NCBI RefSeq assembly: GCF_052156635.1
Contig: NZ_JBQKUO010000002.1
Span: 186,001-250,000, forward strand
DNA length: 64,000 nucleotides
Source of the DNA: Nitrospina sp052156635
GTDB taxonomy: Bacteria; Nitrospinota; Nitrospinia; Nitrospinales; Nitrospinaceae
Direction: 5' to 3'
The position numbers and the translations under genes are program-made. The number at the start of each line of letters is the position of its first letter. Position 1 is the first letter of the stretch. The notes beneath the pieces are model-generated. The model searched no databases and was not told the origin of the DNA. It worked only from the letters and a program-made list of their open reading frames with translations. Shown here piece after piece: positions 42,826-51,902 of the stretch.

Positions 42826-44135
42826 CCCGAAACCTGCTGATCGGATGCGTCCCGGATCCGCACCGGCACGATCCGGTTCATCATCGCATCGCCGCCGTCG
42901 AGTGATACCGGGATGAAGTGTTCGGTATGTCCCCGCAAGCGGCCGCTGGCCGGGTCGCGGCTGGTCTCGATCAGCACGTTGGCGGTTCGGCCCTCCAACG
43001 ACTGCCGGAACGCGATGGCCTTGTCGCGTCCCAACTCGGTGAGCCTGCGGTTGCGTTCCTTTTTCTCCGTCTTGGGTACGTTGTTGTTCATGGCAAATGC
43101 CGTCGTTCCCTTTCTCGGGGAGTAAGTGAATACGTGCAGGTAGGTGAAGGGCAGGTCCTGCACCAGCCGGTACGTATTTTCGAACATGGCCTCCGTTTCT
43201 CCGGGAAAACCGACAATGACGTCGGCCCCCAACCCGAGGTCTGGAATGCGCGCCGCCGCCCGCTCCACCACACGGCGGTATTGTGCCGAGTTGTAATTAC
43301 GTTTCATTGCCGACAGAATCGAGTCATCACCGCTTTGCAGTGGAATGTGGAAATGCGGGCAGATGTTGGTGCGCTCCGCCATGAGGTCGATGAGCCGGTC
43401 GTCGATCTCCATGGGATTGATACTGCTGATGCGCAGACGGAAATCGCCGGGCAGGTTTGCGATCTCTTCCACCAGGGACGAAAACGTCTCCGGAGTTTCC
43501 TTGTCCATGCCGTAGGTGCCGAGGTTGATTCCCGTCAGAGTGATTTCCTTGAATCCTGCGTCCAGGGAGCAACGTACATTATTCAGAATGTTTTCGCGTT
43601 CATCACTGATGGAACGGCCGCGCGCCCGCGCCACGGTGCAGAACGTGCATTGCTCGTCGCACCCGGTTTGTACCTTGATAAATGCTTTCGACTTGCCGCC
43701 GAATTCCGTCACGGGGATGGTTTTGAAATCCCAGCTTTTGGTGATGTCCGTCATCACCACGTCCGGATCACCAAATTCGTCTTTTCTGCGCAAGTTTTCC
43801 AGCCGTTTGCGGATGGCACCGGCGATGTCCAGCTTGTTGGCGTTGCCCAGCAAAACGTCCAGACCGGCGACCTGGCTAACTTCCTCTGGGTTGTTCTGTG
43901 CGTAACAGCCGGTGAACACCACCATGGCATCCTCGTTGATGGCAAGCGAGCGTTTCACCGCCTGCCGGGAGGAGGCGTCGCTTTTCGCCGTGACCGTGCA
44001 GGAGTTGATGACGTAAATATCCGCTGAATCGTTCGGTTCGACAATGGTAAACCCCTCATTTTCAAGAAGGGTCTGCATTTCCGCGGTATCGTTCTGGTTG
44101 GTTCGGCAACCCAGTGTGTTGAAAGCGACTTTCAT
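42813..44135 (-). CDS. mtaB: tRNA t6A37 methylthiotransferase MtaB
   Basis: A 440-residue radical-SAM enzyme that adds methylthio to threonylcarbamoyl-adenosine 37. The N-terminal UPF0004 domain has LGCRTNQ, INSCTVT and TGCYAQ cysteines for one cluster, the radical-SAM motif is CDEQCTFC, and a TRAM domain closes the protein (GRTANVLIE, GHTEHFIPV). GCRTNQNDTAE at the start and the CTVT motif favour MtaB over MiaB or RimO. First gene of an mtaB-DUF62-smpB unit. Confidence 0.92.
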   Translation of the reverse strand: MKVAFNTLGCRTNQNDTAEMQTLLENEGFTIVEPNDSADIYVINSCTVTAKSDASSRQAVKRSLAINEDAMVVFTGCYAQNNPEEVSQVAGLDVLLGNANKLDIAGAIRKRLENLRRKDEFGDPDVVMTDITKSWDFKTIPVTEFGGKSKAFIKVQTGCDEQCTFCTVARARGRSISDERENILNNVRCSLDAGFKEITLTGINLGTYGMDKETPETFSSLVEEIANLPGDFRLRISSINPMEIDDRLIDLMAERTNICPHFHIPLQSGDDSILSAMKRNYNSAQYRRVVERAAARIPDLGLGADVIVGFPGETEAMFENTYRLVQDLPFTYLHVFTYSPRKGTTAFAMNNNVPKTEKKERNRRLTELGRDKAIAFRQSLEGRTANVLIETSRDPASGRLRGHTEHFIPVSLDGGDAMMNRIVPVRIRDASDQQVSGCVL

Positions 44136-44172
44136 GGTAATTCGGAATAACGGTTTTTGGTTGAGGAATCAT

Positions 44173-44200
44173 ATTAAACGAGGCAATTAGATCGAATCAA
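44173..44200 (-). promoter_or_regulatory. Candidate promoter of mtaB-DUF62-smpB
   Basis: On the minus strand TTGATT (44195-44200), 16 bp, TTTAAT (44173-44178); 37 bp upstream of the ATG. Confidence 0.45.
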
Positions 44201-44240
44201 CCGATAAATCCCCGTCCCGGGTTCCCCGCGGCGTTTTCAG

Positions 44241-44269
44241 TTGACCCCCTAAAAAGGGTTTGCTAGTAT
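44241..44269 (+). promoter_or_regulatory. Promoter of the Fis-like / GlmU operon
   Basis: TTGACC (44241-44246) and TAGTAT (44264-44269) are exactly 17 bp apart, with TG one base before the -10 (extended -10). The leader to the Fis-like ATG is about 60 nt. Confidence 0.65.
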
Positions 44270-44335
44270 GCCCGCATCTTATCCCATCCCATTTAAAAAG
44301 TTTGTCCGAATTCTCTTCGTGTCGGGTCGCCTTCT

Positions 44336-44602
44336 ATGGATAGAACTTCCAAAGATATCCGCACCTTTTTGGAAAAATGGCTCCATAAAAGTGTCAAACA
44401 GTACGTTTCCAGTATGGACGGCAATGAAAAAGGAGACCTGTATGACCTGCTGGTCCTTGGATTGGAAAAACCTCTTCTTGAAATGGTTCTTGAAGAAACC
44501 AATGGCAACCAGACCAAAGCCGCCAATATTCTGGGTATCAACCGGAACACCCTCCGCAAAAAAATCCACGAGCATGGCATTCAATGCAAGGTAAAGGTTT
44601 AG
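44336..44602 (+). CDS. Fis-family helix-turn-helix protein
   Basis: An 88-residue protein with the Fis C-terminal fold: LLEMVLEETNGNQTKAANILGINRNTLRKKIHEHGI is the classic Fis/NtrC-type HTH (44460-44580). The N-terminal half is shorter and unlike E. coli Fis, so it may be a local regulator and not a nucleoid protein. ATG start. Its end overlaps the following GlmU-like gene by 19 bp. Confidence 0.85.
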   Translation: MDRTSKDIRTFLEKWLHKSVKQYVSSMDGNEKGDLYDLLVLGLEKPLLEMVLEETNGNQTKAANILGINRNTLRKKIHEHGIQCKVKV

Positions 44603-45336
44603 CCGCGGTCATCCTGGCGGCGGGGAAGGGGACGCGCATGCGCTCCGATCTGCCGAAGGTCCTGCACCCGCTGGGCGGACGGCCGTTGCTCCTGCACGTT
44701 CTGGACGGATTGCGCCCGCTGAACCCGGAGCGGGTGGTGGTTGTGGTCGGCTACGAATCCGACCGCGTTCGCCGGGCCGTTCCGGAGGGGGCGGCGGAGT
44801 TTGTAGAGCAGACCGAGCAGTTGGGCACAGGGCATGCCGTCCAGCAGGCCGAGGCGGTTCTGGCCGACTTTTCGGGCGATGTCCTCATCCTGTGCGGGGA
44901 CATGCCATTGATCCGCACCGAAACCCTGCAGAAACTGATTGTCCGGCACCGGGAATCGCCTGCCGCCTGCACCCTGTTGAGCCTGAAATCAAAGGAGAAA
45001 AGGGACTTTGGACGGGTCATCCGCACCCCCGGCGGGCGGGTGGACCGCATTGTGGAAAACAAGGACGCGACCCCTCAGGAAAAAACAGTTGACGAATACA
45101 ATTCCGGAGTTTATTGTTTTCAAAAGAGTATTCTTTTCAAGGCTTTAAAGGGCGTTGACAATCGCAACGCGCAGCAGGAATACTACCTGACAGATACCAT
45201 CGCTCGCATCAATCGGGAGGGGCTTGCGGTCGAGGCCATTCAGACCTCGGACGCTTCCGAATTGATCGGTATCAATTCGCTCGAAGACCTGGTCGCCGCG
45301 GAGCGGCTCTTTTCCCAACGCGCCTCGAACCCCTGA
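44584..45336 (+). CDS. GlmU-type UTP transferase, nucleotidyltransferase domain only
   Basis: A 250-residue protein matching the N-terminal half of GlmU (E. coli GlmU has about 456 residues). The catalytic signature LAAGKGTRMRSDLPKVLHPLGG is intact, with the Arg and Lys that bind UTP phosphates, as are EQTEQLGTGHAVQQA, LCGDMPLI and EYNSGVYCF. No left-handed beta-helix acetyltransferase domain follows, so it would make UDP-GlcNAc from GlcNAc-1-phosphate only. The next gene encodes a protein with a beta-helix, which may supply the missing half. Translation is coupled to the Fis-like gene. Confidence 0.88.
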   Translation: MQGKGLAAVILAAGKGTRMRSDLPKVLHPLGGRPLLLHVLDGLRPLNPERVVVVVGYESDRVRRAVPEGAAEFVEQTEQLGTGHAVQQAEAVLADFSGDVLILCGDMPLIRTETLQKLIVRHRESPAACTLLSLKSKEKRDFGRVIRTPGGRVDRIVENKDATPQEKTVDEYNSGVYCFQKSILFKALKGVDNRNAQQEYYLTDTIARINREGLAVEAIQTSDASELIGINSLEDLVAAERLFSQRASNP

Positions 45337-45375
45337 GCTTTCCGTCTTCGCATTTTGTTCTGAGGAATCACACTG

Positions 45376-46581
45376 ATGAAAGCGGTTATCCTTGCGGCAG
45401 GAAAAGGAAACAACCTGACTCCCTTTTCCGACACCCGCCCTAATCCCATGATCAGTGTGGCCGGACGGTACTTGTTCAACCACTGCCTCGGTCTGCTTCA
45501 GAAGTCAGGCATCAGCGATGTGTACGTGGTGGTGGGTCACAAAAAGGACAAACTGCTGGAGGAAATTCACCAGCACAGCCTCAACGGCCTCAACCTGAAT
45601 GTTGTGGAGCAGAAAAAAGCCGCTGGCATCGGCGATGCGGTCATGCAGGTACGCGACAAGATCCTGCACGGTGAATACTTTCTGTTGATCTACGGCGACA
45701 TCGTGACCGCCGACAATATTTTCAGCAAGACCCAGCAGTCGTTTCACACATTCAAGTCGCCGGTGGCGTCCATCTGCCTGCCGCCGTCGAACGACATGTT
45801 CGGCAACGTGTTCCTGAACGCGAACATGAAGATCACGCGGATCATTGAAAAGCCCAAGGGAGACAACCTGGGCAACTACGTTCTGGCCGGCGTCTACATC
45901 CTGCCGGAAACGTTTTTCGACCTGCTGCAGAAGAACAAGCGGTCCATGGAAAAAGCGATCAAGGCGCTGGCGGATGGCGAAGGCCTTCGTGCCTCGATGT
46001 GGGAAGAGGACTGGCTGGACATCGTGTATCCCTGGGAAATCCTCACGGCCAACCAGATCATCATGGACAGCTGGGAGGAGTCGTCGATTGCCAAAAGCGT
46101 GAAGCTGGAATCGAACGTCACCATCACCGGGCCGGTTCAGATTGAAGAAGGCGTCCGCATCAAGGCGGGGGCGGTGCTGGAAGGGCCGTGCTCCATCGGC
46201 GCCGGCAGTTACATCGGCAACAATTCGCTCATCCGGAGTTACACGGCCGTGGGTGCGAACTGTTCGGTCGGCTACGGTGTCGAATTGAAAAACTGCGTGA
46301 TCCACAAGGATTCCCGTATCGGCCGTCTGTCGTTCATAGGAGACAGCGTACTGGGCGAAAACGTGGACATTGGCGCGGGTACCATGACCGTCAACCGGAC
46401 GATGACGTGGGCCCCGGTTGAAGTCAAGCAGAACAAGAAAACGTTTAAAACGGGCCGGACCAAGCTGGGCGCCTTCATCGGCGACAACGTGGTCATCGGC
46501 GCTGGCAACACCATCGAGCCAGGCATTGTGATTCCGCCGGGCAAGATTTTTCCATCTCATTACTCAGTCAAGAACGGATAA
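45376..46581 (+). CDS. GlmU/archaeal-type protein: degenerate nucleotidyltransferase plus left-handed beta-helix
   Basis: A 401-residue protein. Residues 1-230 have the nucleotidyltransferase fold, but the signature that should read GxGTRL...PKPM is GKGNNLTPFSDTRPNPM, so the Thr, Arg and the Lys are each Asn; catalysis of nucleotidyl transfer is unlikely. From about 245 the hexapeptide repeats of a left-handed beta-helix run to residue 395, with GDSVLGENVDIGAGTMTVN similar to the acetyltransferase half of GlmU. The histidine before this (HL-Y-GD in GlmU) is Arg here (GRLSFIGD). It lies between the UTP transferase and glmS, so a glucosamine-phosphate acetyltransferase or scaffold role is inferred. 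Start ATG; 39 bp after the previous gene. Confidence 0.72.
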   Translation: MKAVILAAGKGNNLTPFSDTRPNPMISVAGRYLFNHCLGLLQKSGISDVYVVVGHKKDKLLEEIHQHSLNGLNLNVVEQKKAAGIGDAVMQVRDKILHGEYFLLIYGDIVTADNIFSKTQQSFHTFKSPVASICLPPSNDMFGNVFLNANMKITRIIEKPKGDNLGNYVLAGVYILPETFFDLLQKNKRSMEKAIKALADGEGLRASMWEEDWLDIVYPWEILTANQIIMDSWEESSIAKSVKLESNVTITGPVQIEEGVRIKAGAVLEGPCSIGAGSYIGNNSLIRSYTAVGANCSVGYGVELKNCVIHKDSRIGRLSFIGDSVLGENVDIGAGTMTVNRTMTWAPVEVKQNKKTFKTGRTKLGAFIGDNVVIGAGNTIEPGIVIPPGKIFPSHYSVKNG

Positions 46582-46591
46582 CGAATTCATC

Positions 46592-48415
46592 ATGTGCGGC
46601 ATCACCGGCGCGGTCGGCTTGAAAGACATCTCGAATCAACTGTTCGAAGGCATTCGCAACCTCGAATACCGGGGCTACGATTCCTGCGGCGTGGCTTTGA
46701 TGAATGGCAAGCGCGCGATCGTGGTTAAAAAGAACGTCGGTTACGTGGACGATGTGTACAAGAAGGAGAACGTTCTGCATCACCAGGGTCATACCGGCAT
46801 CGCCCACACCCGCTGGGCCACACACGGGCAGGTGACCAAAAACAACACGCATCCGTTTCAGTCCTGCGACAAAAAATTCGCCGTGGTGCACAACGGCATC
46901 ATTTCCAATTACCAGGCCCTGCGCAAGCAGTTGAAGGCCGAAGGGCACAAGTTCATCTCCGACACGGATACCGAAGTGGTGCCTCATCTCCTCGAAAAGT
47001 TTTACCAGGAGACCGGCGCGGTGGAGGCGGCGTTCGTCAACACGCTCCGTCAGCTGGAGGGGTCTTACGCCATCGCTTTCATCAGCATTCACCAGCCCGA
47101 CCAGATTTACTGCGCGCGGCGGGAGTCGCCGCTCCTTCTCGGCATCGACGACGAAGTGAAATACGTCGGCTCCGATTTCAACGCGTTCATCGACCACACC
47201 AAGAACGCCGTCATCATGGATGATGACGAATACGCCATCGTGTCCCGCGATGCTTATGTGGTCAAGAGCACGGTCACGCAGGAGGTTGTGGCGAAGCCGG
47301 TAACACGGATCGAGTGGGACAGCGAAACCACGCGGAAGGGCGGGTACCCGCATTACATGCTGAAAGAAATTTACGAACAGCCGCAGACCATCAACAACGC
47401 GCTGGATGTGGATGAAAAAAAGATGGACGAGTTCGTGGATCTGCTCGATAAAAAGGCCACCGCCCAACTGGTGGGCGTGGGCACCACGTTTTACGTAACG
47501 ATGTATGCCAACTACATTTTCAGCCAGATTTCCGGTAAGTACATTCCGGCCATCAGTTCCGACGAATTCGTGTCCCTGTCTCCGGTGGACAGCGACAGTT
47601 TCGTACTTGCCATTTCGCAATCGGGCGAAACCTACGACACCATTTCCGCTCTCAAGCACGCGAAGGCGCAGGGGGCGGCGACAGGCGCCATCGTCAACGT
47701 TATGGGCTCGACCATTTCGAGGCTGGTGGATAAAACGATTCTTCAGGGGTCGGGTCCGGAAATCTGCGTGATCAGCACCAAGGCGGCGCTGGCTCAGATG
47801 GTGATCCTGACTCACATGGCGTTGAAGCTGGGCCTCCGCAGGAAGCGCATCACCCAGCGACAGTACAAGGCGTCGCTCAAATCCCTGCACGACCTGCCGG
47901 AGGTGATCAACGGCATCCTCAACGAACGTTCCGGGTTCATCCACCGCATCGCGCACCAGCATCGCAATGTAAAGAACTGGTTGTACCTGGGTCGGGGCAT
48001 TTATTATCCCATCGCGCTCGAGTCGGCACTCAAAATGAAGGAAGTCGCTTATGTCCACGCAGAGGGCATGCCTTGTGGCTTCCTCAAGCACGGTACGCTG
48101 GCGATGATCGACGACGACGTGTATTCCATTGTTTTCATTCCGCCGAAAAGCGACAAGGCCATGTACCAGGCGACGCTGGCCAGCGTGGCGGAAATCCGCG
48201 CGCGGTCGGGATTTGTGCTGGGCATCCATTTCGACGAACGCGGCAAGGACAAGGAACTGTTCAGTGAGGAACTCATCATTCCACAAGTGCCGGACATCGT
48301 CGCTCCCTTCATTCATCTGGTGATTTCCCAGTTATTGGCCTACTTCACCGCGACCTCCCTCAAACGGAACGTAGACAAGCCGCGCAGTCTTGCCAAATCG
48401 GTGACGGTGGGTTAG
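46592..48415 (+). CDS. glmS: Glutamine-fructose-6-phosphate aminotransferase (isomerising)
   Basis: A 607-residue enzyme that makes glucosamine 6-phosphate. Cys after the initiator Met (MCGITGAVG) is the glutaminase nucleophile; RGYDSCG, HTRWATHG and GIISNYQ follow. The two SIS domains contain FVLAISQSGETYDT and KEVAYVHAEGMPCGFLKHG, and the C-terminus ends KPRSLAKSVTVG, matching the conserved tail. No glmS ribozyme is visible in the 10 bp upstream. It closes the amino-sugar cluster. Confidence 0.97.
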   Translation: MCGITGAVGLKDISNQLFEGIRNLEYRGYDSCGVALMNGKRAIVVKKNVGYVDDVYKKENVLHHQGHTGIAHTRWATHGQVTKNNTHPFQSCDKKFAVVHNGIISNYQALRKQLKAEGHKFISDTDTEVVPHLLEKFYQETGAVEAAFVNTLRQLEGSYAIAFISIHQPDQIYCARRESPLLLGIDDEVKYVGSDFNAFIDHTKNAVIMDDDEYAIVSRDAYVVKSTVTQEVVAKPVTRIEWDSETTRKGGYPHYMLKEIYEQPQTINNALDVDEKKMDEFVDLLDKKATAQLVGVGTTFYVTMYANYIFSQISGKYIPAISSDEFVSLSPVDSDSFVLAISQSGETYDTISALKHAKAQGAATGAIVNVMGSTISRLVDKTILQGSGPEICVISTKAALAQMVILTHMALKLGLRRKRITQRQYKASLKSLHDLPEVINGILNERSGFIHRIAHQHRNVKNWLYLGRGIYYPIALESALKMKEVAYVHAEGMPCGFLKHGTLAMIDDDVYSIVFIPPKSDKAMYQATLASVAEIRARSGFVLGIHFDERGKDKELFSEELIIPQVPDIVAPFIHLVISQLLAYFTATSLKRNVDKPRSLAKSVTVG

Positions 48416-48418
48416 TCT

Positions 48419-48462
48419 GTGCAACCGTGCCAGCGCGTGATGGGTTGCATCCCATGTTGCAC
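48419..48462 (+). repeat. Long hairpin between glmS and thiDN
   Basis: GTGCAAC (48419-48425) pairs with GTTGCAC (48456-48462), and inside it ATGGG (48440-48444) pairs with CCCAT (48451-48455), giving a 12-bp stem with one 14-nt bulge. No T-run follows directly, and no TPP riboswitch motif is seen before the thiamine gene. Confidence 0.5.
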
Positions 48463-48512
48463 TGCCGGACTTCAATAACGAACCCAATCCTTTTTCCTGC
48501 ATCGCACACGTC

Positions 48513-49901
48513 ATGAAAACTGTTTCAACCGTACTGGCCGTTGGCGGCTCGGACTCCTCCGGCGGCGCCGGCGTGCCCGCCGACATCAAAACCATCACCG
48601 CGCACGACCTGTTTGCCACGTCGGTGATCGCTTCCATCACCATCCAGAACTCGCAGGGTGTGAAGACGGCCTATGACCTCGAAGAGGAAGTGGTGACGGC
48701 GCAACTGCAAACCATCCTGGAAGACAGCAAACCCGCCGCGGTTAAAACCGGTATGTTGGGCAACGAGGAAATTGTGGATTGCATCGCCCGCTTGTTCAAA
48801 AAATTTAAAGTGAAGAACCTGGTGGTGGACCCCGTCCTTCGTTCCTCCAACGGAACCCCGTTGTTGTCGGACGAAGGTGTGCGAATTCTTAAAGACAAGT
48901 TGCTTCCGCTTGCGCAGGTGGTGACGCCCAACCTGCCGGAGGCGGAAATCCTCTCCGGTGTCCGTATCCGCAACGAGAAGGATATGAAGAAAGCGGCGCA
49001 GGCGATCCTGAAAACCGGCGTCCGGAACGTGCTCATAAAGGGCGGCCACGCAAAGAAGAACGCAGATGACTGGTTGTTCGACGGCAAGCGGTCATGGGTG
49101 TTCGAATCCGGGCGGCTGGGCAACGAAAACCTGCATGGTACGGGATGCGCCCTGGCTTCGGCCATTGCCTGCGGACTGGCAAAGGGGATGGCTGTGATGG
49201 ATGCGGTGGAAAATGCGAAAGGATTCATTCACGCCGCCATCCGAGGCGGTGTTCGAGCGGGAAAGGGCAAAGGCCATGTCGATCCCATGGCACGCATGAT
49301 CCAGGTACATCAACGGTTCGAGTTGTTGCAGGGTGTTTCCGCCGCGCTGGAGGTGTTGAAGGCCAATCACATCGGGCACCTGATTCCGGAAGTGCAGTCC
49401 AATATTGGCGTTGGCGTGCCCGGTGCAAGCGGCGTGGAAGATGTGATTGCCATTCCCGGCCGTATCGTCAAGCTCGGCGATGAAATCCGTACCGTGGCCG
49501 CGCCGCAGTTCGGCGCATCACGTCATGTCGCAAAAATTGTGCTCACCGCCATGCGGTTTGATCCCAATATGCGCGCGGTGATGAACATCAAGTTCAGCGA
49601 TACCATCCTGAACGCGTGCAAACGGTTGAAGTTCCGCATTGCGTCGTTCGATCGGGCCAAGGAACCGAAATCGGTGAAGCAACTGGAAGGATCGTCTCTG
49701 GAATGGGGGACCTACACCGCCATTGAAAAGTTTGGAGCGGTGCCGGACATCATTTACGATCTGGGGGGGCAGGGCAAGGAGGAGATGGTTCGCGTTCTGG
49801 CACCGGATATGGGCGCCCTGCTGGACAAGGTGTTGAAAATTCACCAGGTGGCCCTCAGGATCCGCCCGGCAAAAGAAACCGACCGCTGGCGAAAGCGCTG
49901 A
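48513..49901 (+). CDS. Bifunctional HMP/HMP-P kinase and thiamine-phosphate synthase (ThiD-ThiN fusion)
   Basis: A 462-residue protein. Residues 1-265 are ThiD: GGSDSSGGAGVPADIKT, AVKTGMLGN, VVDPVLRSSNG, LIKGGH and the catalytic LHGTGCALASAIA. Residues about 275-450 match ThiN, the archaeal-type thiamine-phosphate synthase: HLIPEVQSNIGVGVPGA, DVIAIPGRIVK, FGASRHVAKIVLTAM and PDIIYDLGGQGKE. The pair would phosphorylate HMP-P and join it to THZ-P. ThiDN fusions are usual in archaea and rare in bacteria, which mostly use ThiE. Confidence 0.9.
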   Translation: MKTVSTVLAVGGSDSSGGAGVPADIKTITAHDLFATSVIASITIQNSQGVKTAYDLEEEVVTAQLQTILEDSKPAAVKTGMLGNEEIVDCIARLFKKFKVKNLVVDPVLRSSNGTPLLSDEGVRILKDKLLPLAQVVTPNLPEAEILSGVRIRNEKDMKKAAQAILKTGVRNVLIKGGHAKKNADDWLFDGKRSWVFESGRLGNENLHGTGCALASAIACGLAKGMAVMDAVENAKGFIHAAIRGGVRAGKGKGHVDPMARMIQVHQRFELLQGVSAALEVLKANHIGHLIPEVQSNIGVGVPGASGVEDVIAIPGRIVKLGDEIRTVAAPQFGASRHVAKIVLTAMRFDPNMRAVMNIKFSDTILNACKRLKFRIASFDRAKEPKSVKQLEGSSLEWGTYTAIEKFGAVPDIIYDLGGQGKEEMVRVLAPDMGALLDKVLKIHQVALRIRPAKETDRWRKR

Positions 49902-49907
49902 CGTTTT

Positions 49908-51854
49908 TTACAATAGCGTTTTGTCCACCAGGATGCGTGCCTCGGCTTTTTTATTTTCCAGCCAGTTGCGGAAAACAATGTTGCCTTTTTCCTGTTTCAA
50001 ACGCTGGTAAGTTTGTTGAATTTCTTTTTTATTCGGTTTGTCGGCATCCTGCAGGTCAACGACCTTGATCAGGTAATAAGTCTGCGGGGACTCCCCCCGG
50101 GTGGTTTTTCCCGGTTCGGTATCGAAAGCTTTGGCTTTGATTGATTGAATATTACCGATGCCTGGGATGGAGTCCACCTGGCTGAAATATGGTGTCTCCT
50201 CGACGATCAGGGTGTTGGCTTCCGCCAACGCTTCCAGGTTGGCGTCGCTGGCGAGTTCCTGGGCCATCTTTTCCCACTTTGCCTTCGTCACCTCCAGATG
50301 GCGGCTTTGCATGAAGGCTTCTTTCACCTCCGCAGTTACCTCTTCAAAATCCGGAACGTAGGGTGGTTTGCGCTCGACGACTTTGAGCAGATATGACGCC
50401 TCAAACGTATTGACCGGGTTGCTTACCGCGTTGTCCTTGAGAGTGAATGCGGTATTGAAAAACTCCGGCACCACGCCGATTTCTGGAATATCGTGATCCT
50501 TGCCTGAAAAGAAACCGGTGGTCTTCGTGGTCTGCTCATACTTCCCGGCCGCTCTTGACAGATCCTGATCCTTCTCTGCCGACTGGTAGATTTTTTTAGC
50601 GATGCGGCGGATGCGTTGCGTCGCTTTCATCTTTTTCAGTTTTTCAACAATCTCTTCCTTCACTTCCTCCAGCGGTTTCAGGCGTTGCGGGTGTACTTCC
50701 TCCAGTTTAATGAGATGAAAACCAAACGCGGTCTGCACCGGGCCGAAGATGTCGCCGGGTTTCATTGTTTCCAGGGCCGCTTCGAATTCCGGAACCATGG
50801 TTCCTTTTGGAAACTGCCCCAGGTCACCCCCTTTGGCGCCGGACATCTTGTCGTCGGAATGTTCCTTTGCCATTTCTTCAAAGGCCTTGCCACCTTCCTT
50901 GATTTGCTTGAGGATATCTTCCGCTTTGGCTTTGGCCTTGGCGTCTGACTCGTTCAGCCGTTTTTCCTTTTCGTCGGTGGACAGCGTGTCTCCGCCCAGC
51001 GTGTTGAGTTCCGTCCGTACGAGGATGTGCCCGGCCTTGTACCGTTTTTTTATCAGGTAGGTCGCCTGGTTGGCCTCGTAGTAATCCTTGATGTCCTCAT
51101 CATAGACTTTGATATCCTCGATGACCTGATCCGGACTCAGCTTCACATACTGTGCCTTGATCTGAAGGGGTACTTCAAAATCGCGTTTGTGGGCCTCGAA
51201 GTATTGCTTCAGCTGCTCATCGGTGGGAGTGATTTGTGACTGATAGTAATCCCTGGAAAACTCCACGTACTTGATCTTGATCTTTCGGTTTTCCTTGGCC
51301 CACGCTTCCTGGACTTCCGCGTCCGAAACCTGCGTGTTGTCTTTGATGAAGGATTCCACCTTTTCCATCAGCAGGAACTGGCGCTGGTTGGCTTCAAACT
51401 CCTGGGCCGTCATACGGTTGAAAGTGAGGAACCGGTCATAAAGGGCCCGGCTGAATTTGTTGTCCTTCTGAAAATTGGCGTTGGTAAGAATGCGGTCCGC
51501 CAGCTCGGCATCGCTTATCTGAATTCCCTGTTTTTCAGCTTCCATGAGCAGAAGCTTTTTCTGGACGAGAGCCTCGAGTGCGGAGTTCTTAAGGTCCATT
51601 TTCTCGATCATGTCTTCCGAAAACCGGCTCTGGAACTGGTCGCGGTAAAAGCTGACCAGGTTTTCGAAAGAACGGTCATATTCTGCGAGGGTGATGTTCT
51701 TTCCGTTGACGGTCCCGAGGAGGCCACTTCGGCCCTGCACCGGGCCACCCATACCCCAGGAGTAGAAAATGGTGCCCACGAAGGCGAGAACGATCAACCA
51801 CAGGATGCCCTTGATCATCCATGAATCCGCATGTTGTCGGATCAAATTCAGCAT
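49908..51854 (-). CDS. PpiD-like periplasmic chaperone/peptidyl-prolyl isomerase
   Basis: A 648-residue protein anchored by one N-terminal helix (residues 15-35, ILWLIVLAFVGTIFYSWG). A SurA-type N-terminal chaperone domain follows, then a PPIC parvulin domain around 280-390 (AGHILVRTEL, FEEMAKEHSDDKMSGAKGGDLGQFPKGTM, GPVQTAFGFHLIKL) and a second degenerate half. It assists folding of exported proteins near the Sec channel. It converges on thiDN with a 6-bp gap and is divergent from mreB. Confidence 0.88.
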   Translation of the reverse strand: MLNLIRQHADSWMIKGILWLIVLAFVGTIFYSWGMGGPVQGRSGLLGTVNGKNITLAEYDRSFENLVSFYRDQFQSRFSEDMIEKMDLKNSALEALVQKKLLLMEAEKQGIQISDAELADRILTNANFQKDNKFSRALYDRFLTFNRMTAQEFEANQRQFLLMEKVESFIKDNTQVSDAEVQEAWAKENRKIKIKYVEFSRDYYQSQITPTDEQLKQYFEAHKRDFEVPLQIKAQYVKLSPDQVIEDIKVYDEDIKDYYEANQATYLIKKRYKAGHILVRTELNTLGGDTLSTDEKEKRLNESDAKAKAKAEDILKQIKEGGKAFEEMAKEHSDDKMSGAKGGDLGQFPKGTMVPEFEAALETMKPGDIFGPVQTAFGFHLIKLEEVHPQRLKPLEEVKEEIVEKLKKMKATQRIRRIAKKIYQSAEKDQDLSRAAGKYEQTTKTTGFFSGKDHDIPEIGVVPEFFNTAFTLKDNAVSNPVNTFEASYLLKVVERKPPYVPDFEEVTAEVKEAFMQSRHLEVTKAKWEKMAQELASDANLEALAEANTLIVEETPYFSQVDSIPGIGNIQSIKAKAFDTEPGKTTRGESPQTYYLIKVVDLQDADKPNKKEIQQTYQRLKQEKGNIVFRNWLENKKAEARILVDKTLL

Positions 51855-51902
51855 GCAAAAACTCCAAGTCCCTAAAAAATAATGTTAAAATCGACCTGAC
51901 AT

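Noticed and set aside
46582..46591. glmS ribozyme
   Set aside because: Only 10 bp separate glmS from the gene before it, too short for the ribozyme.
48416..48512. TPP riboswitch before the ThiD-ThiN gene
   Set aside because: The conserved CTGAGA and ACCTGATCTGG-type segments are absent.
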